Positions 1 through 7,994 of a DNA stretch of 20,859 bases are shown piece by piece. Each line of letters starts with the position of its first letter. The first letter of the stretch is position 1. Source of the DNA: Lentisphaeria bacterium (GTDB lineage: Bacteria; Verrucomicrobiota; Lentisphaeria; Oligosphaerales; Oligosphaeraceae); contig JAKSPA010000003.1 of the NCBI GenBank assembly GCA_024405235.1, forward strand, positions 1 through 20,859, given 5' to 3'. Under the pieces are notes generated by a model. That model saw only the letters and a program-made list of their open reading frames with translations. It made no database searches and was not told the DNA's origin. The position numbers and the translations under genes were made by a program.

Positions 1-2
1 TC

Positions 3-86
3 CGCTTTCCAGGCCCGGTCCAGTATTTCCGTCCCTCCGAAGTCTGCGATCTGCCCACCGAATCCCTGACTCTCGAACACAAATAA
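3..86 (+). CDS. C-terminal end of an unidentified upstream gene (partial)
   Basis: Frame 3 is open from the left edge to a TAA at 84-86 and gives about 27 residues that start RFPGPVQYFRPSE and end LEHK. The composition looks like ordinary protein. The other two + frames are less protein-like and also stop early (frame 1 near 69, frame 2 at about 108). The stop lies 14 nt before a long hairpin, which fits a gene end. I cannot assign a family from this fragment; the start and most of the gene lie outside the window. Confidence 0.5.
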   Translation, partial: RFPGPVQYFRPSEVCDLPTESLTLEHK

Positions 87-100
87 TCAAATTCGACACG

Positions 101-167
101 CTGTAACGGCAGAAATCGCTTTCATCGCGTCATAAACGATTTGCGATTTCGATTTTTGCCGTTACAG
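101..167. repeat. 18-bp inverted repeat (hairpin), possible transcript end of the upstream gene
   Basis: The arms are 101-118 (ctgtaacggcagaaatcg) and 150-167 (cgatttttgccgttacag). They pair over 18 bp with one G-U wobble and a 31-nt loop. The loop can also pair internally (aaatcgc with gcgattt), giving an alternative fold. The structure starts 14 nt after the upstream stop codon, so it may mark or stabilise that transcript's 3' end. No T-run follows on either strand, so it is not a canonical intrinsic terminator. It could also be a small mobile palindrome or an operator. Confidence 0.7.
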
Positions 168-375
168 TACAAATGTTTACTTTCATAGCCCTTTGGGGAC
201 GGTTTGAGTTTGTTCGCAGTGGAAAATCCCCCCCCCTCTATCCACCGCAGAACGTATATCGCTCGCCGTCCCCTTTTTTTATACGATCAAAAGCGGCGGT
301 TTATTTCAGGAAATCGTCACATACGCATTTTTTTACAATATTATCCTTCCGAATAGGTGTATAGAAGATTATCTT

Positions 376-402
376 TTGTTGATTACTTTTTTCCCTTATA
401 AT
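376..402 (+). promoter_or_regulatory. Putative sigma70-type promoter for the beta-CASP nuclease gene
   Basis: A perfect TATAAT occurs at 397-402 in an AT-rich stretch. The best -35 candidates are weak: TTGTTG at 376-381 (15-bp spacing) or TTTTGT at 374-379 (17-bp spacing). Transcription would start near 409 and give a leader of about 29 nt that contains the SD sequence AAGGGAG at 425-431. Only the -10 element is strong. Confidence 0.4.
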
Positions 403-437
403 CAAAGAAGAAGAACCAACGAACAAGGGAGTCTGAA

Positions 438-1832
438 ATGGAAATCAAATTAGGATTTTACGGGGCAGCCAAAAACGTCACGGGTTCATGCTATCTTCTT
501 CAGGCCAATGGCGCTAACGTCATGATTGACTGTGGTCTCTATCAGGAACACAATCTCAAGGAGCGCAACTGGAAGCCTTTCCCTGTTTCTACAGATAATC
601 TTGACGCCGTAATTCTTACACACGGACATCTGGACCACTGCGGCAGAATTCCTCGTCTCGTGGCGGAAGGCTACAATGGTCCTGTCTATAGCACCAACGC
701 GACGGCGGACATCGCACGAATCGTCATGCTTGACTGTGCGAAGATCAATGAAGAAGACGCGGAGTTCAAACGGCTTCGCCATGAGCGCGAAGGAAGAAAG
801 GGGCCGCATGACGACGAGCCGCTCTATACGCAGGAAGACGCAGAAGACGCGGCGAAACTGTTCGTTCCTCTGGACTACAATCGCCGTCTGGAAATCGCCG
901 AAGGAATAGAAATCCAGTTCATACAAGTCGGACATATTCTCGGCGCGGCTGCGTGCCGAGTGACCGTAACTCAAGGCGACGAACGCCGCGTAATCGTCTT
1001 CTCTGGCGATGTCGGTCGCTGGGACATGCCGATTCTGCAGGATCCAGAAGCAGTTGGCCCAGCGGACTATCTGCTGATTGAATCCACCTACGGCAATCGC
1101 GTCCATGGTGAAACAAGCGACATTCCAGAAGAACTTGCGAGAATCGTAACCGAGACCGAGCAGGCTGGCGGCAATCTCGTGATTCCGTCATTCGCAGTGG
1201 AACGCACGCAGGAATTGCTGTACTTCCTTGCACTGCTCTCAAAAGAGAACCGCATTCCGCATCTGCGAATCTACGTGGACAGCCCCATGGCCTCCAAAGT
1301 CAATACGATTTTCGTCAGACACCCATACCTTTTCGATTCGGAGACGATCAAACTTGCGAAGACGCTCAAGGTCTCGAATGTCTCCATCGTCCGCAGCAGC
1401 ACGGATTCGAAATCGCTCAACCACATCAAAGGCAGCGTCATCATAATCTCTGGAAGCGGCATGTGCACGGGCGGCAGAATCAAGCACCACCTCTGCCACA
1501 ACATTTCGCGTCCTGAATGCACAGTGCTTTTCGTCGGCTACCAGGCTGCGAATACGCTCGGCCGCGAAATTCTCGATGGCAAGAAGAGCGTGCGAATCCT
1601 TGGCGAAGAGTACGATGTCAATGCGCGCATCGAACGCATCAGCGGTTTTTCCGCCCATGCTGATCAGAATGAACTGCTCCGTTGGATGGATTCCATTCCC
1701 GAAAAGCCGCGAAAGGTCTTCGTGACTCACGGCGAACCGGATGCAGCCGAAGCGCTTAGCGAAAGAATCCGCGAGACAAAGGGCTGGGAGACGCTCGTTC
1801 CGAATTTCAATCAAATTGTCAAACTAGATTGA
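438..1832 (+). CDS. Beta-CASP metallo-beta-lactamase, RNA-processing exonuclease family (YSH1/COG1236 type)
   Basis: Predicted 464-aa cytoplasmic zinc-dependent nuclease of the CPSF73/YSH1-like bacterial group, expected to cleave or trim RNA. Motif 1 is THGHLDHCGR near residue 60, the classic HxHxDH zinc site. It is followed by GHILGAA and SGDVGR, which supply further metal ligands. The beta-CASP part includes PSFAVERTQELLY and GSGMCTGGR. The C-terminal RMMBL region holds GFSAHADQNELLRW and VTHGEPDAAEAL. Length and motif order match full-length family members. The ATG is preceded by AAGGGAG (425-431) at a 6-nt spacing and by a TATAAT box. The next gene begins 36 nt later with its own SD. The family is clear; the RNA substrate cannot be read from the sequence. 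A 206-residue antisense frame over this gene is a shadow. Confidence 0.93.
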   Translation: MEIKLGFYGAAKNVTGSCYLLQANGANVMIDCGLYQEHNLKERNWKPFPVSTDNLDAVILTHGHLDHCGRIPRLVAEGYNGPVYSTNATADIARIVMLDCAKINEEDAEFKRLRHEREGRKGPHDDEPLYTQEDAEDAAKLFVPLDYNRRLEIAEGIEIQFIQVGHILGAAACRVTVTQGDERRVIVFSGDVGRWDMPILQDPEAVGPADYLLIESTYGNRVHGETSDIPEELARIVTETEQAGGNLVIPSFAVERTQELLYFLALLSKENRIPHLRIYVDSPMASKVNTIFVRHPYLFDSETIKLAKTLKVSNVSIVRSSTDSKSLNHIKGSVIIISGSGMCTGGRIKHHLCHNISRPECTVLFVGYQAANTLGREILDGKKSVRILGEEYDVNARIERISGFSAHADQNELLRWMDSIPEKPRKVFVTHGEPDAAEALSERIRETKGWETLVPNFNQIVKLD

Positions 1833-1868
1833 CCATACAAAAAACAACCACAAAGGAGAACACCCCAA

Positions 1869-4235
1869 ATGAGATTCAATAAAGTCGGCAAGGCTTATCA
1901 ACTTGTCATCGAAAACGGCAATGATCTTGAAGCCGCATTGACGCTGGATGAGGCCTTATGGGTCGCAATGAGCGCCCCGAATCAGGCATACACATGCGAC
2001 CAGAAGGTATTCACATACATAGACACTCTGAAACTGGGTTCCATCACCACCGAGAGTCTCAAGAGAGCCATCCGCTGGCTCCTTGACGTCTATGCAAAGA
2101 AAGAGAATATCACCGACAATTTCGATGGGAAGCTTCTCCTCTCCGATCTTACGGATTCCGATGTCGCAAAGCAGATCCGTCACTCTGCCGAATACATTCT
2201 CAATGATCTGAAATGCGACGACAAGAGCAGCATCTCCATTGCGCAGGTTCAGGAATTCCAGAAGATTCTCACAGGCCGCCCGCTGAATGGCGACGGCGTC
2301 ATCTCCCTTCTCGCGGCCGGAGAGGCAAGCACTCCCGAACAGGTGGCAAACCTCCGCGCTTTCATCGAAGACGGCGTGAAAGCCACTGGCGGCACGACTG
2401 ATCTTGACGGCACGCAGGGTCTGACTCTGGCGCAGTTCCAGGAGTTCTACGACGCAATCGTCCCCTATCTTGAATGGCGCAAGAGCGGTCTGCTTCCTGC
2501 CGGCCAGGCCACATCGGAACTCATGCCATTCGGCGCTGACACGGCCGCTAATCTCGCCATGCTGGAAGAGCACGCAGCGCTGATCGACGAGTTCTTCAAA
2601 CTCTGCGACCTGCAGGGATTCGATGCCCGTCTCTCCGGACAGACGCTGGAAAGCGATGGTAAGCCCGCCGCCCTTGATCCCACTGCATGGCCAGGCGTCG
2701 AATCGCACCTGAAGGCGATGCCGATCGTCCAGCCTGCCGGCAAGGCCGTCATCAAACTCGGCGATCTGGAATACATCAATCCACTCTATCGTGCATGGTG
2801 GTGCGGACTAGTCTCCAAAGTTCTTCAGCCGATACTCGGCGTCGAAACCGCAGAACTCACTCCTGAAGGCTGGGCGAAGGTTCAGGCGACATTCGCCGCG
2901 CACAAGGCATACATCGCATCACAGAAAGGCGGCATCTGCGCCGCAGTGGACGTGGCGAATCTCGAACGCTACGCAAGTCTGAAGGGCCTTGTAGAAGAGG
3001 CGCAGGAACTTGAGAAGAAGGACAAGATCGTGGCCGACATCCTGACCGAAGCAGGCCATGTGGAAAAGGCGCTGCTCTATCTCAAGTGGCTCGTCAAACT
3101 CGCCAACAACTTCATCAGCTTCCCCGATCTGTATGAGCCGAAGGTGCCGACGCTCTTCGAACGCGGCCGCGTGGTCATTGACGGACGTTGGTTCAACATC
3201 ACCTTCCCTGTCAACGACATGGGCGCACATTCCGCACAGGCGACGAACAGCGGACTCTTCCTCATCTATGTGGAAGTCGACACGAAGCCTTCGCAGATTC
3301 TCTGCGCGCCTGTCACAATCGGCGACAAGGGCAACCTCTTCGTCGGCAAGCGCGGCATCTTCTTCGCACCCGACGGCCTGACCTACAACGCGAAAATCGT
3401 GAAGGTCATCGAGAATCCCGTCTGCCTGAAAGAAGCCGTATTCGCGCCATTCGCAAAATTCGGCAAGATGGCGGAAGACAAGGTCGCCGCGATGTCCAAC
3501 AGCGCTGAAGGCACAATCAACGGCAAGATGGCTGACGCCCTCAACGATCCCAAGGCTGTTGCAGCGGCCGCCGCACCTGCACCCGCCGCGCCTGCGGCAA
3601 AGGACAAGAGCGGAATGTTCATGGGACTCGGCATCGCATTCGCCGCCTTGTCCTCCGCATTCGCATTCATCTGCAAGACCATCGCAGACATGAGCGGACT
3701 GTCCATCGTCATTTCGCTTCTCTGCATCGTCGCAGTGCTCGTCGCGCCTATCGTTCTGCTCGCCATCGTCAGACTCCGCAGACAGGATCTCTCCAGCCTG
3801 CTGGAAGGCAACGGCTGGGCAATCAACGCCAGAATGCGCCTGACACGCGCACAACGCAAGGCATTCTCCAGAAACGGACGCTTCCCTGTTGACGCAAGCG
3901 GCACGCCGCGCTGCAGACTCATCCGCGCCATCATCTGGGTCATCGCTATTCTGGTGCTCGTCGCCGGCGGCATCTTCAGCTACAAATACATGAAGAGCTG
4001 CCAGGCAAAGGCCGCAGAATCACAGGTGACTGTTTCCGAAGAGGCACAGCCGACTGCTCTTGAAGAGGTCGCTGCCAAGGCCGCCGATGCAGTCGATACA
4101 GCTACGGAAAAGGTCGCCGAAACGGCAGGCGAAGCAGTCGCCGACGCGGCCCAGGCGGTCGCCGACGCAGCGGTCGAAGCAAAGGACGCAGCTGTGGAAG
4201 CCGTTGAAGAAGCAAAGGAAGCCAAAGCAGAATAA
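1869..4235 (+). CDS. Membrane protein of unknown function with alanine-rich C-terminal tail
   Basis: Predicted 788-aa protein that I do not recognise. Residues 1 to about 570 look soluble, with weak EF-hand/dockerin-like patches (LNGDGVI near 141; DLDGTQGLTLAQF near 178). An Ala-Pro linker (about 560-577) leads to three hydrophobic segments at about 583-605, 612-637 and 687-704. The tail, residues 710-788, is made of Ala/Glu/Lys/Asp repeats such as AVADAAQAVADAAVEAKDAA, resembling an amphipathic LEA-like or coiled-coil helix. An Arg-rich stretch (VRLRRQDL, then RMRLTRAQRKAF) follows the second segment and suggests a cytoplasmic loop. AAAGGAG (1852-1858) precedes the ATG, so the start is secure. 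It lies 36 nt after the nuclease gene, probably in the same transcript, and ends just before a strong terminator. A role in membrane anchoring or envelope structure is only a guess. Confidence 0.85.
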   Translation: MRFNKVGKAYQLVIENGNDLEAALTLDEALWVAMSAPNQAYTCDQKVFTYIDTLKLGSITTESLKRAIRWLLDVYAKKENITDNFDGKLLLSDLTDSDVAKQIRHSAEYILNDLKCDDKSSISIAQVQEFQKILTGRPLNGDGVISLLAAGEASTPEQVANLRAFIEDGVKATGGTTDLDGTQGLTLAQFQEFYDAIVPYLEWRKSGLLPAGQATSELMPFGADTAANLAMLEEHAALIDEFFKLCDLQGFDARLSGQTLESDGKPAALDPTAWPGVESHLKAMPIVQPAGKAVIKLGDLEYINPLYRAWWCGLVSKVLQPILGVETAELTPEGWAKVQATFAAHKAYIASQKGGICAAVDVANLERYASLKGLVEEAQELEKKDKIVADILTEAGHVEKALLYLKWLVKLANNFISFPDLYEPKVPTLFERGRVVIDGRWFNITFPVNDMGAHSAQATNSGLFLIYVEVDTKPSQILCAPVTIGDKGNLFVGKRGIFFAPDGLTYNAKIVKVIENPVCLKEAVFAPFAKFGKMAEDKVAAMSNSAEGTINGKMADALNDPKAVAAAAAPAPAAPAAKDKSGMFMGLGIAFAALSSAFAFICKTIADMSGLSIVISLLCIVAVLVAPIVLLAIVRLRRQDLSSLLEGNGWAINARMRLTRAQRKAFSRNGRFPVDASGTPRCRLIRAIIWVIAILVLVAGGIFSYKYMKSCQAKAAESQVTVSEEAQPTALEEVAAKAADAVDTATEKVAETAGEAVADAAQAVADAAVEAKDAAVEAVEEAKEAKAE

Positions 4236-4250
4236 CAAATCAAACATGCT

Positions 4251-4299
4251 GCGCACGGCGCCGTCTCCAAAGGTCGCGCCGTGCGCCAGATTTTTCTTT
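4251..4299 (+). terminator. Strong intrinsic terminator after the unknown membrane protein gene
   Basis: A perfect 11-bp GC-rich stem, gcgcacggcgc (4251-4261) with gcgccgtgcgc (4276-4286), encloses a 14-nt loop and is followed by a T-rich tract, tttttcttt (4291-4299). It starts 15 nt after the stop codon of the membrane protein gene. The first ATG of the polyketide block lies only 5 nt beyond the T tract, so read-through, anti-termination or an internal promoter must serve that block. The stem overlaps the in-frame GTG at 4281, which argues against that GTG as a start. Confidence 0.85.
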
Positions 4300-4304
4300 C
4301 ACCT

Positions 4305-4982
4305 ATGAGACATCTTCTTGCCTTTTTTGCTCTCTTTGCCGCACTTCTATTGATTGCTCAGGAACTCCCGCCGAAGGAATTTCTGGAATCACTGCGTCAG
4401 CCTCTTGCCAAAGACGCATGGGGTGAAGCGACAGGGCGTGTCATCGGTTCACGGAAAGGCAAGTCGAAGCTGGAGGGCAATCTCCGCCTGCGCGTTTCAT
4501 TCACCACGGACGCGATGTACGCGCAGCTCGTGCTGAACGACAAGAACAACTATGGTCTTGAACTTGTCCGCGGCGAAGGCGGAAAGGCCTCTCAGCATTT
4601 GGATCTTCCGGAAGACGAGACGGCGCCTAGCCTATTCGATTTCGGCGTTCGTCCCTCCGATCTTTCCTTCTCGTTCCTATTTTGGGATTTCGTGGAGGAA
4701 CTGCCACGTTCCACAAGCCGCTGGCAGGATTGCCGCGTGCTGAAATTGTCCTCCCCCGACGGCGATGAAACCGTTGACGTCTGGTTTGAATCCGACCATG
4801 GTTTCCCGATGGAGGCCAAATGGTACAAGAAGGGCGAGAAGAAGCCGTGGCGCACTCTGATCATGAAGGGAGCGAAGCGCTTTGAGAACGGCCTGTGGTT
4901 CGTGAAGGAAATGCAGCTTGCAGGCGATGGCTGGAAGACTGCAGTCAAATTCGACTTTGCGGAAAAGACAGATCTGCCCTGA
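4305..4982 (+). CDS. Periplasmic LolA-like (TP_0789-type) outer-membrane lipoprotein-sorting protein
   Basis: About 225 residues. MRHLLAFFALFAALLLIAQ is a good Sec signal peptide that suggests export to the periplasm. The mature part has the alternating beta-strand look of the LolA/LolB fold. It includes VRPSDLSFSFLFWDF and WQDCRVLKLSSPDG, then DVWFESDHGFPMEAKWY and GLWFVKEMQ. This pattern is typical of proteins annotated as outer membrane lipoprotein-sorting proteins. I chose the ATG at 4305 because the GTG at 4281 lies inside the terminator stem and the signal peptide begins at the ATG. No SD is visible; the bases before it are tttcacct. It ends 8 nt before the FAD oxidoreductase gene, so it probably belongs to the polyketide block as a carrier for lipids or a lipid-like product. 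Confidence 0.75.
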   Translation: MRHLLAFFALFAALLLIAQELPPKEFLESLRQPLAKDAWGEATGRVIGSRKGKSKLEGNLRLRVSFTTDAMYAQLVLNDKNNYGLELVRGEGGKASQHLDLPEDETAPSLFDFGVRPSDLSFSFLFWDFVEELPRSTSRWQDCRVLKLSSPDGDETVDVWFESDHGFPMEAKWYKKGEKKPWRTLIMKGAKRFENGLWFVKEMQLAGDGWKTAVKFDFAEKTDLP

Positions 4983-4990
4983 CATCGCAA

Positions 4991-6466
4991 ATGTCAGACG
5001 CAAAGCACACAATAGTATTAGGAAGCGGCATCGGCGGTCTTTCCGCGGCGATTCTGCTGGCAAAGGCTGGCCGTCGCGTCACCATCATCGAATCCAATGG
5101 CGAAATCGGCGGACGCATGCGGCGATTTCGCCGGAACGGCGTGCCGTTTGACACAGGCCTCCATTTCACCAGTAGTCTGAATGGAATTCTCGGACAGGCT
5201 CTCGCAACTTTGGGAGTTTTGGACGGCGTTGTTTCCGAACCGTTTCCGTGGGGGCTGAAACTCTCGGATGGTCACGAACTACGCTTCCCGAATACGGGCA
5301 GAAGCGATTTCTATGAATATCTCGCGCAGGAATTCCCCAAAGAGGCGGACGCATTGGAAAAATACCGCATCAACGAAACGGAAGTCCTTCGTGGAACGCC
5401 GATGTTCGATTTGCGTGACTCGCCAGGCGATCCTGCAGTAGTCGCGGGAGAGGCCGACCAGACCACTCTCAAGGATTTCATGGAAGCCTGCGGCGTCAGA
5501 GGCCCTCTTGCGACCACGCTCGCCTCTCCTGCGCTCTATCACGGTGCACCGCCTTCCGAATGCCCTGCCGCCCGCCATTTCCGAATTTGCTATGGTTTCG
5601 AAGAGCAGATGCAGCGTCTGAAAGGCGGGGGAGACACCCTTTGCGAAAATTTCGAAAAGGAACTAAACCGCCTTGGAATAGAGGTTCGCCTGAACACGAA
5701 AGTGGTCAAATTCGGAAAATTCCAGGGACCATTCGCGCATGAAGCCATTCTGTCAGACGGAACTGCGCTGCAATTCGACGATCTGTTCACATCGCTGCAT
5801 CCTGCGCAAATGCCGGAACTGCTGCCTGAAGAACACAGCGCCGCATACAGAAGACTGGTTTCGGGACTGCAGGACACATGCGGATTCTTCACCGTTTTCG
5901 CAACAGTCGATGACACTCTTCCGCTACAGCAGGGACTGATTTCCGCGCTTCGGGACGATAATCTGGACAATGTCCTTTCTCCTGCGATCGCCGCTCCCGC
6001 GCTCAGCACGGGATTCGCCATCACGAAGGAAAGCGATTCTCATGGCATCGTCAGACAATGTCTGATTCTGCTGGCTCCGCAATCTTGCGGCAACGGCGAA
6101 AAACCATCCGACGACGCGAAGGCGCAAATGCTGGAAACGGTCCTTTCGAACGCGAAAGCCGCTATGCCTGAAATCGCCGCCAATTTGAATGTAATCTGCG
6201 CAGCGACTCCGCATACATACGGCAGATTCATACCGCCAGGCCGTGGAGCGTACGGCGTCATGATGAAAACGCGTAATCCACGACTGATGGGACGCACGCC
6301 CATCAGAAATTTCTATGCAATAGGCGAATCCGCCTTCACGCCTGGAATCATAGGAACGCTTCTGACATCTTTCCTTACCGTGCGGCGCGTTATCGGAGAA
6401 GAAGCGTATCAGGCCCTTCTTCCGCCACAGGCCTTCATCGGCGATTCTCTTCAACCACTTAGATAG
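4991..6466 (+). CDS. Phytoene desaturase-like FAD-dependent oxidoreductase (COG1233 type)
   Basis: Predicted 491-aa flavoprotein of the CrtI/retinol-saturase superfamily. The N-terminus holds the Rossmann dinucleotide motif (VLGSGIGGLSAA; Gly11, Gly13, Gly15/16), acidic Glu34 at the end of beta-2 and then GEIGGRMRRF. The C-terminal FAD-binding segment is present (FYAIGESAFTPGIIGT). Length and architecture match phytoene-dehydrogenase-related enzymes, which add or remove electrons at conjugated C=C bonds. No signal peptide is seen. The ATG at 4991 is used because it places the Rossmann motif directly at the N-terminus; an upstream in-frame ATG at 4895 would overlap the previous gene by 88 nt. 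No SD is visible. It sits 8 nt after the LolA-like gene and 9 nt before a ketosynthase gene. It may act on the polyketide chain, as a desaturase, saturase or ring oxidase; the actual reaction is unknown. Confidence 0.85.
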   Translation: MSDAKHTIVLGSGIGGLSAAILLAKAGRRVTIIESNGEIGGRMRRFRRNGVPFDTGLHFTSSLNGILGQALATLGVLDGVVSEPFPWGLKLSDGHELRFPNTGRSDFYEYLAQEFPKEADALEKYRINETEVLRGTPMFDLRDSPGDPAVVAGEADQTTLKDFMEACGVRGPLATTLASPALYHGAPPSECPAARHFRICYGFEEQMQRLKGGGDTLCENFEKELNRLGIEVRLNTKVVKFGKFQGPFAHEAILSDGTALQFDDLFTSLHPAQMPELLPEEHSAAYRRLVSGLQDTCGFFTVFATVDDTLPLQQGLISALRDDNLDNVLSPAIAAPALSTGFAITKESDSHGIVRQCLILLAPQSCGNGEKPSDDAKAQMLETVLSNAKAAMPEIAANLNVICAATPHTYGRFIPPGRGAYGVMMKTRNPRLMGRTPIRNFYAIGESAFTPGIIGTLLTSFLTVRRVIGEEAYQALLPPQAFIGDSLQPLR

Positions 6467-6475
6467 CATTCACCT

Positions 6476-7705
6476 ATGAAATCCGTCGTCATCACAGGTT
6501 GCGGTGTAGTCTCCCCGTTGGGAGTGACGCGGCAGGAACTCTTCCAGAGACTGCTTGCAGGCGAATGCGCTCTGAAAGCCATGCCTGATTGGAAAGTCAA
6601 TGGCTCGACTGGAGAGATTATAGCCGCGCAATGCCTCCTGCAGCAGGACGCGATTCGCTCTCTTGACCGAAAGCTTCGGCGCTCTATGGCTCCAGTGGCT
6701 CTCTTCGCCGCACTTGCCGCAAAGGACGCCGTCGCCGAAGCGGGCCTTTCCGCTGAGTTCCTTTCCTCTGGCGACGTAGGCTGCGCAATCGGCTCCACTC
6801 TCGGAAGCCCTTCCGCAATCGCAGAGTCCTTCAGAATTTTCGACAGCATAGGCCTGGATGCACTACCCGCGCAGCAGTTCTTCAAGAGCGTCTCGCACAC
6901 CGCCGCCTTCAACGTCACGAACCTACTCGCGCTGAAGGGCGAAACGCTCGCGCCATGTTCCGCATGCGCATCGGGACTACAGGCCATCGGAATCGCATAC
7001 GACCAAATTCGTCTGGGCCGACAGACCGCCATGATCGCAGGCGGCGCAGACGAAGCAACACCTGCTGTCTACGCCACTTTCGAACAGCTCTTCGCACTCG
7101 CTCATCCAGCCGATGGCCTTGCGCCTAAACAAATCCAGAGGCCATTTGACAAAGACCGCACTGGACTTGCAATCAGCGAAGGCGCAGGAATCTTCCTGCT
7201 GGAAGAAAAGGAGCACGCGCTGAATCGCGGTGCAAATATCCTTATGGAAATTCGCGGCTTCGCAACCAATTCAAGCGGCGCGCAGACAAGCCAATCAGAC
7301 GCCGACGCAATCTCGAAATGTCTTTCTAATGCACTCTCCGATGCATCGTTAAGTGCCTCCGACATAGATTATATTAGTGCACATGCCACAGGAACGCGCC
7401 AGGGCGATGCCGCTGAAGCCGAAGCAATCCGCAGAATCTTCGGAGCGGCTGTGCCGATTTCCAGCCTAAAAGGACAACTCGGACACACGCTTGGCGCATC
7501 AGGCCCGATAGAACTAGCCGCAACGCTTGAAATGGCCAGAACATCCACGCTGCTGCCGACTGCAAATCTGCTGAACGTCGACGAAGAATGCGCGGCTATC
7601 GACCATTTGACGGCGCCACGCAATCGCAGACCGCAGAACATTGTCAAGGACTGCTTCGCATTCGGCGGCATCAATACGGTTCTGGTGGGCGAAATCCCCT
7701 TCTGA
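6476..7705 (+). CDS. Beta-ketoacyl-ACP synthase, FabF-like ketosynthase
   Basis: Predicted 409-aa thiolase-fold condensing enzyme that would join malonyl-ACP to an acyl chain. The N-terminal ITGCGVVSPLG is characteristic. The catalytic triad is intact: Cys164 in PCSACASG, His303 in ISAHATGT and His337 in GQLGHTLGASG, with Lys332 before it. The C-terminal FAFGGINTVLVG is present. Length is normal for FabF. The start ATG lies 9 nt after the oxidoreductase stop with no SD; the preceding bases attcacct resemble those before the first gene of the block. The next gene, an ACP, begins 10 nt after the stop, the usual pairing in type II polyketide clusters. The triad suggests an active elongating synthase rather than a chain-length factor. 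Confidence 0.93.
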   Translation: MKSVVITGCGVVSPLGVTRQELFQRLLAGECALKAMPDWKVNGSTGEIIAAQCLLQQDAIRSLDRKLRRSMAPVALFAALAAKDAVAEAGLSAEFLSSGDVGCAIGSTLGSPSAIAESFRIFDSIGLDALPAQQFFKSVSHTAAFNVTNLLALKGETLAPCSACASGLQAIGIAYDQIRLGRQTAMIAGGADEATPAVYATFEQLFALAHPADGLAPKQIQRPFDKDRTGLAISEGAGIFLLEEKEHALNRGANILMEIRGFATNSSGAQTSQSDADAISKCLSNALSDASLSASDIDYISAHATGTRQGDAAEAEAIRRIFGAAVPISSLKGQLGHTLGASGPIELAATLEMARTSTLLPTANLLNVDEECAAIDHLTAPRNRRPQNIVKDCFAFGGINTVLVGEIPF

Positions 7706-7715
7706 TTCCACGATC

Positions 7716-7994
7716 ATGACCCGCGACGAAATCATAACTCTCGTAAACAACGTCTTTGTAGAGCAGTTCGAGCTTGAACCATCCGAACTGCTTCCCGAAA
7801 AGCATCTCTTCGAAGATCTTGGCCTGGACAGCCTTGACATCGTCGATATGCTTGTGGAGCTTCATAAGACTTTCGGCATCGCGCTGAGGCAGAACGAAGA
7901 GGTGCGTTCAGTCAGGACGTTGAACGACATCTATGATTTTCTGGAACGATATGCAGCCGAGCATCCAGACCAAATCCGCGAGTCGGGACTCTAG
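7716..7994 (+). CDS. Acyl carrier protein (first of two)
   Basis: Predicted 92-aa acidic carrier protein. The phosphopantetheine attachment motif is LGLDSLDIVDM, with Ser39 as the modified residue, inside a four-helix-sized protein. I chose the ATG at 7716 (MTRDEIITLV), which starts helix 1 properly; an earlier frame start at 7641 would run inside the ketosynthase gene. No SD is visible. Its last 44 codon bases overlap the next gene (PlsC-like acyltransferase), so the two are translationally coupled. In aryl polyene clusters two ACPs are usual, one for starter loading and one for elongation; which is which here cannot be told from sequence. Confidence 0.92.
   Translation: MTRDEIITLVNNVFVEQFELEPSELLPEKHLFEDLGLDSLDIVDMLVELHKTFGIALRQNEEVRSVRTLNDIYDFLERYAAEHPDQIRESGL

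Larger units (their letters stand above)
87..437. other. Intergenic region upstream of the beta-CASP nuclease gene
   Basis: These 351 bases hold no convincing gene. A 63-codon reading frame at 173-364 is rich in Ser, Phe, Pro and Arg and matches nothing I recognise, so I treat it as non-coding. Seen directly: a long inverted repeat at 101-167, three tandem 7-mers related to cgatttg at about 135-155, a run of nine C at 228-236, a T7 run at 274-280, and a promoter-like TATAAT at 397-402. The stretch is clearly more AT-rich near 300-410 than the genes around it. Confidence 0.6.

Noticed and set aside
173..364. 63-codon + frame before the nuclease gene
   Set aside because: No SD, atypical composition (Ser/Phe/Pro/Arg-rich), spans the C9 and T7 tracts, and has no recognisable family; treated as chance.
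2919..3854. 311-codon minus frame opposite the unknown membrane protein
   Set aside because: Mirrors the + coding frame; rich in Cys/Asp/His as expected of an antisense shadow, with no domain or ribosome site.
4281..4304. GTG start at 4281 for the first LolA-like gene
   Set aside because: The GTG lies in the right arm of the terminator stem, and the signal peptide begins at the ATG at 4305.
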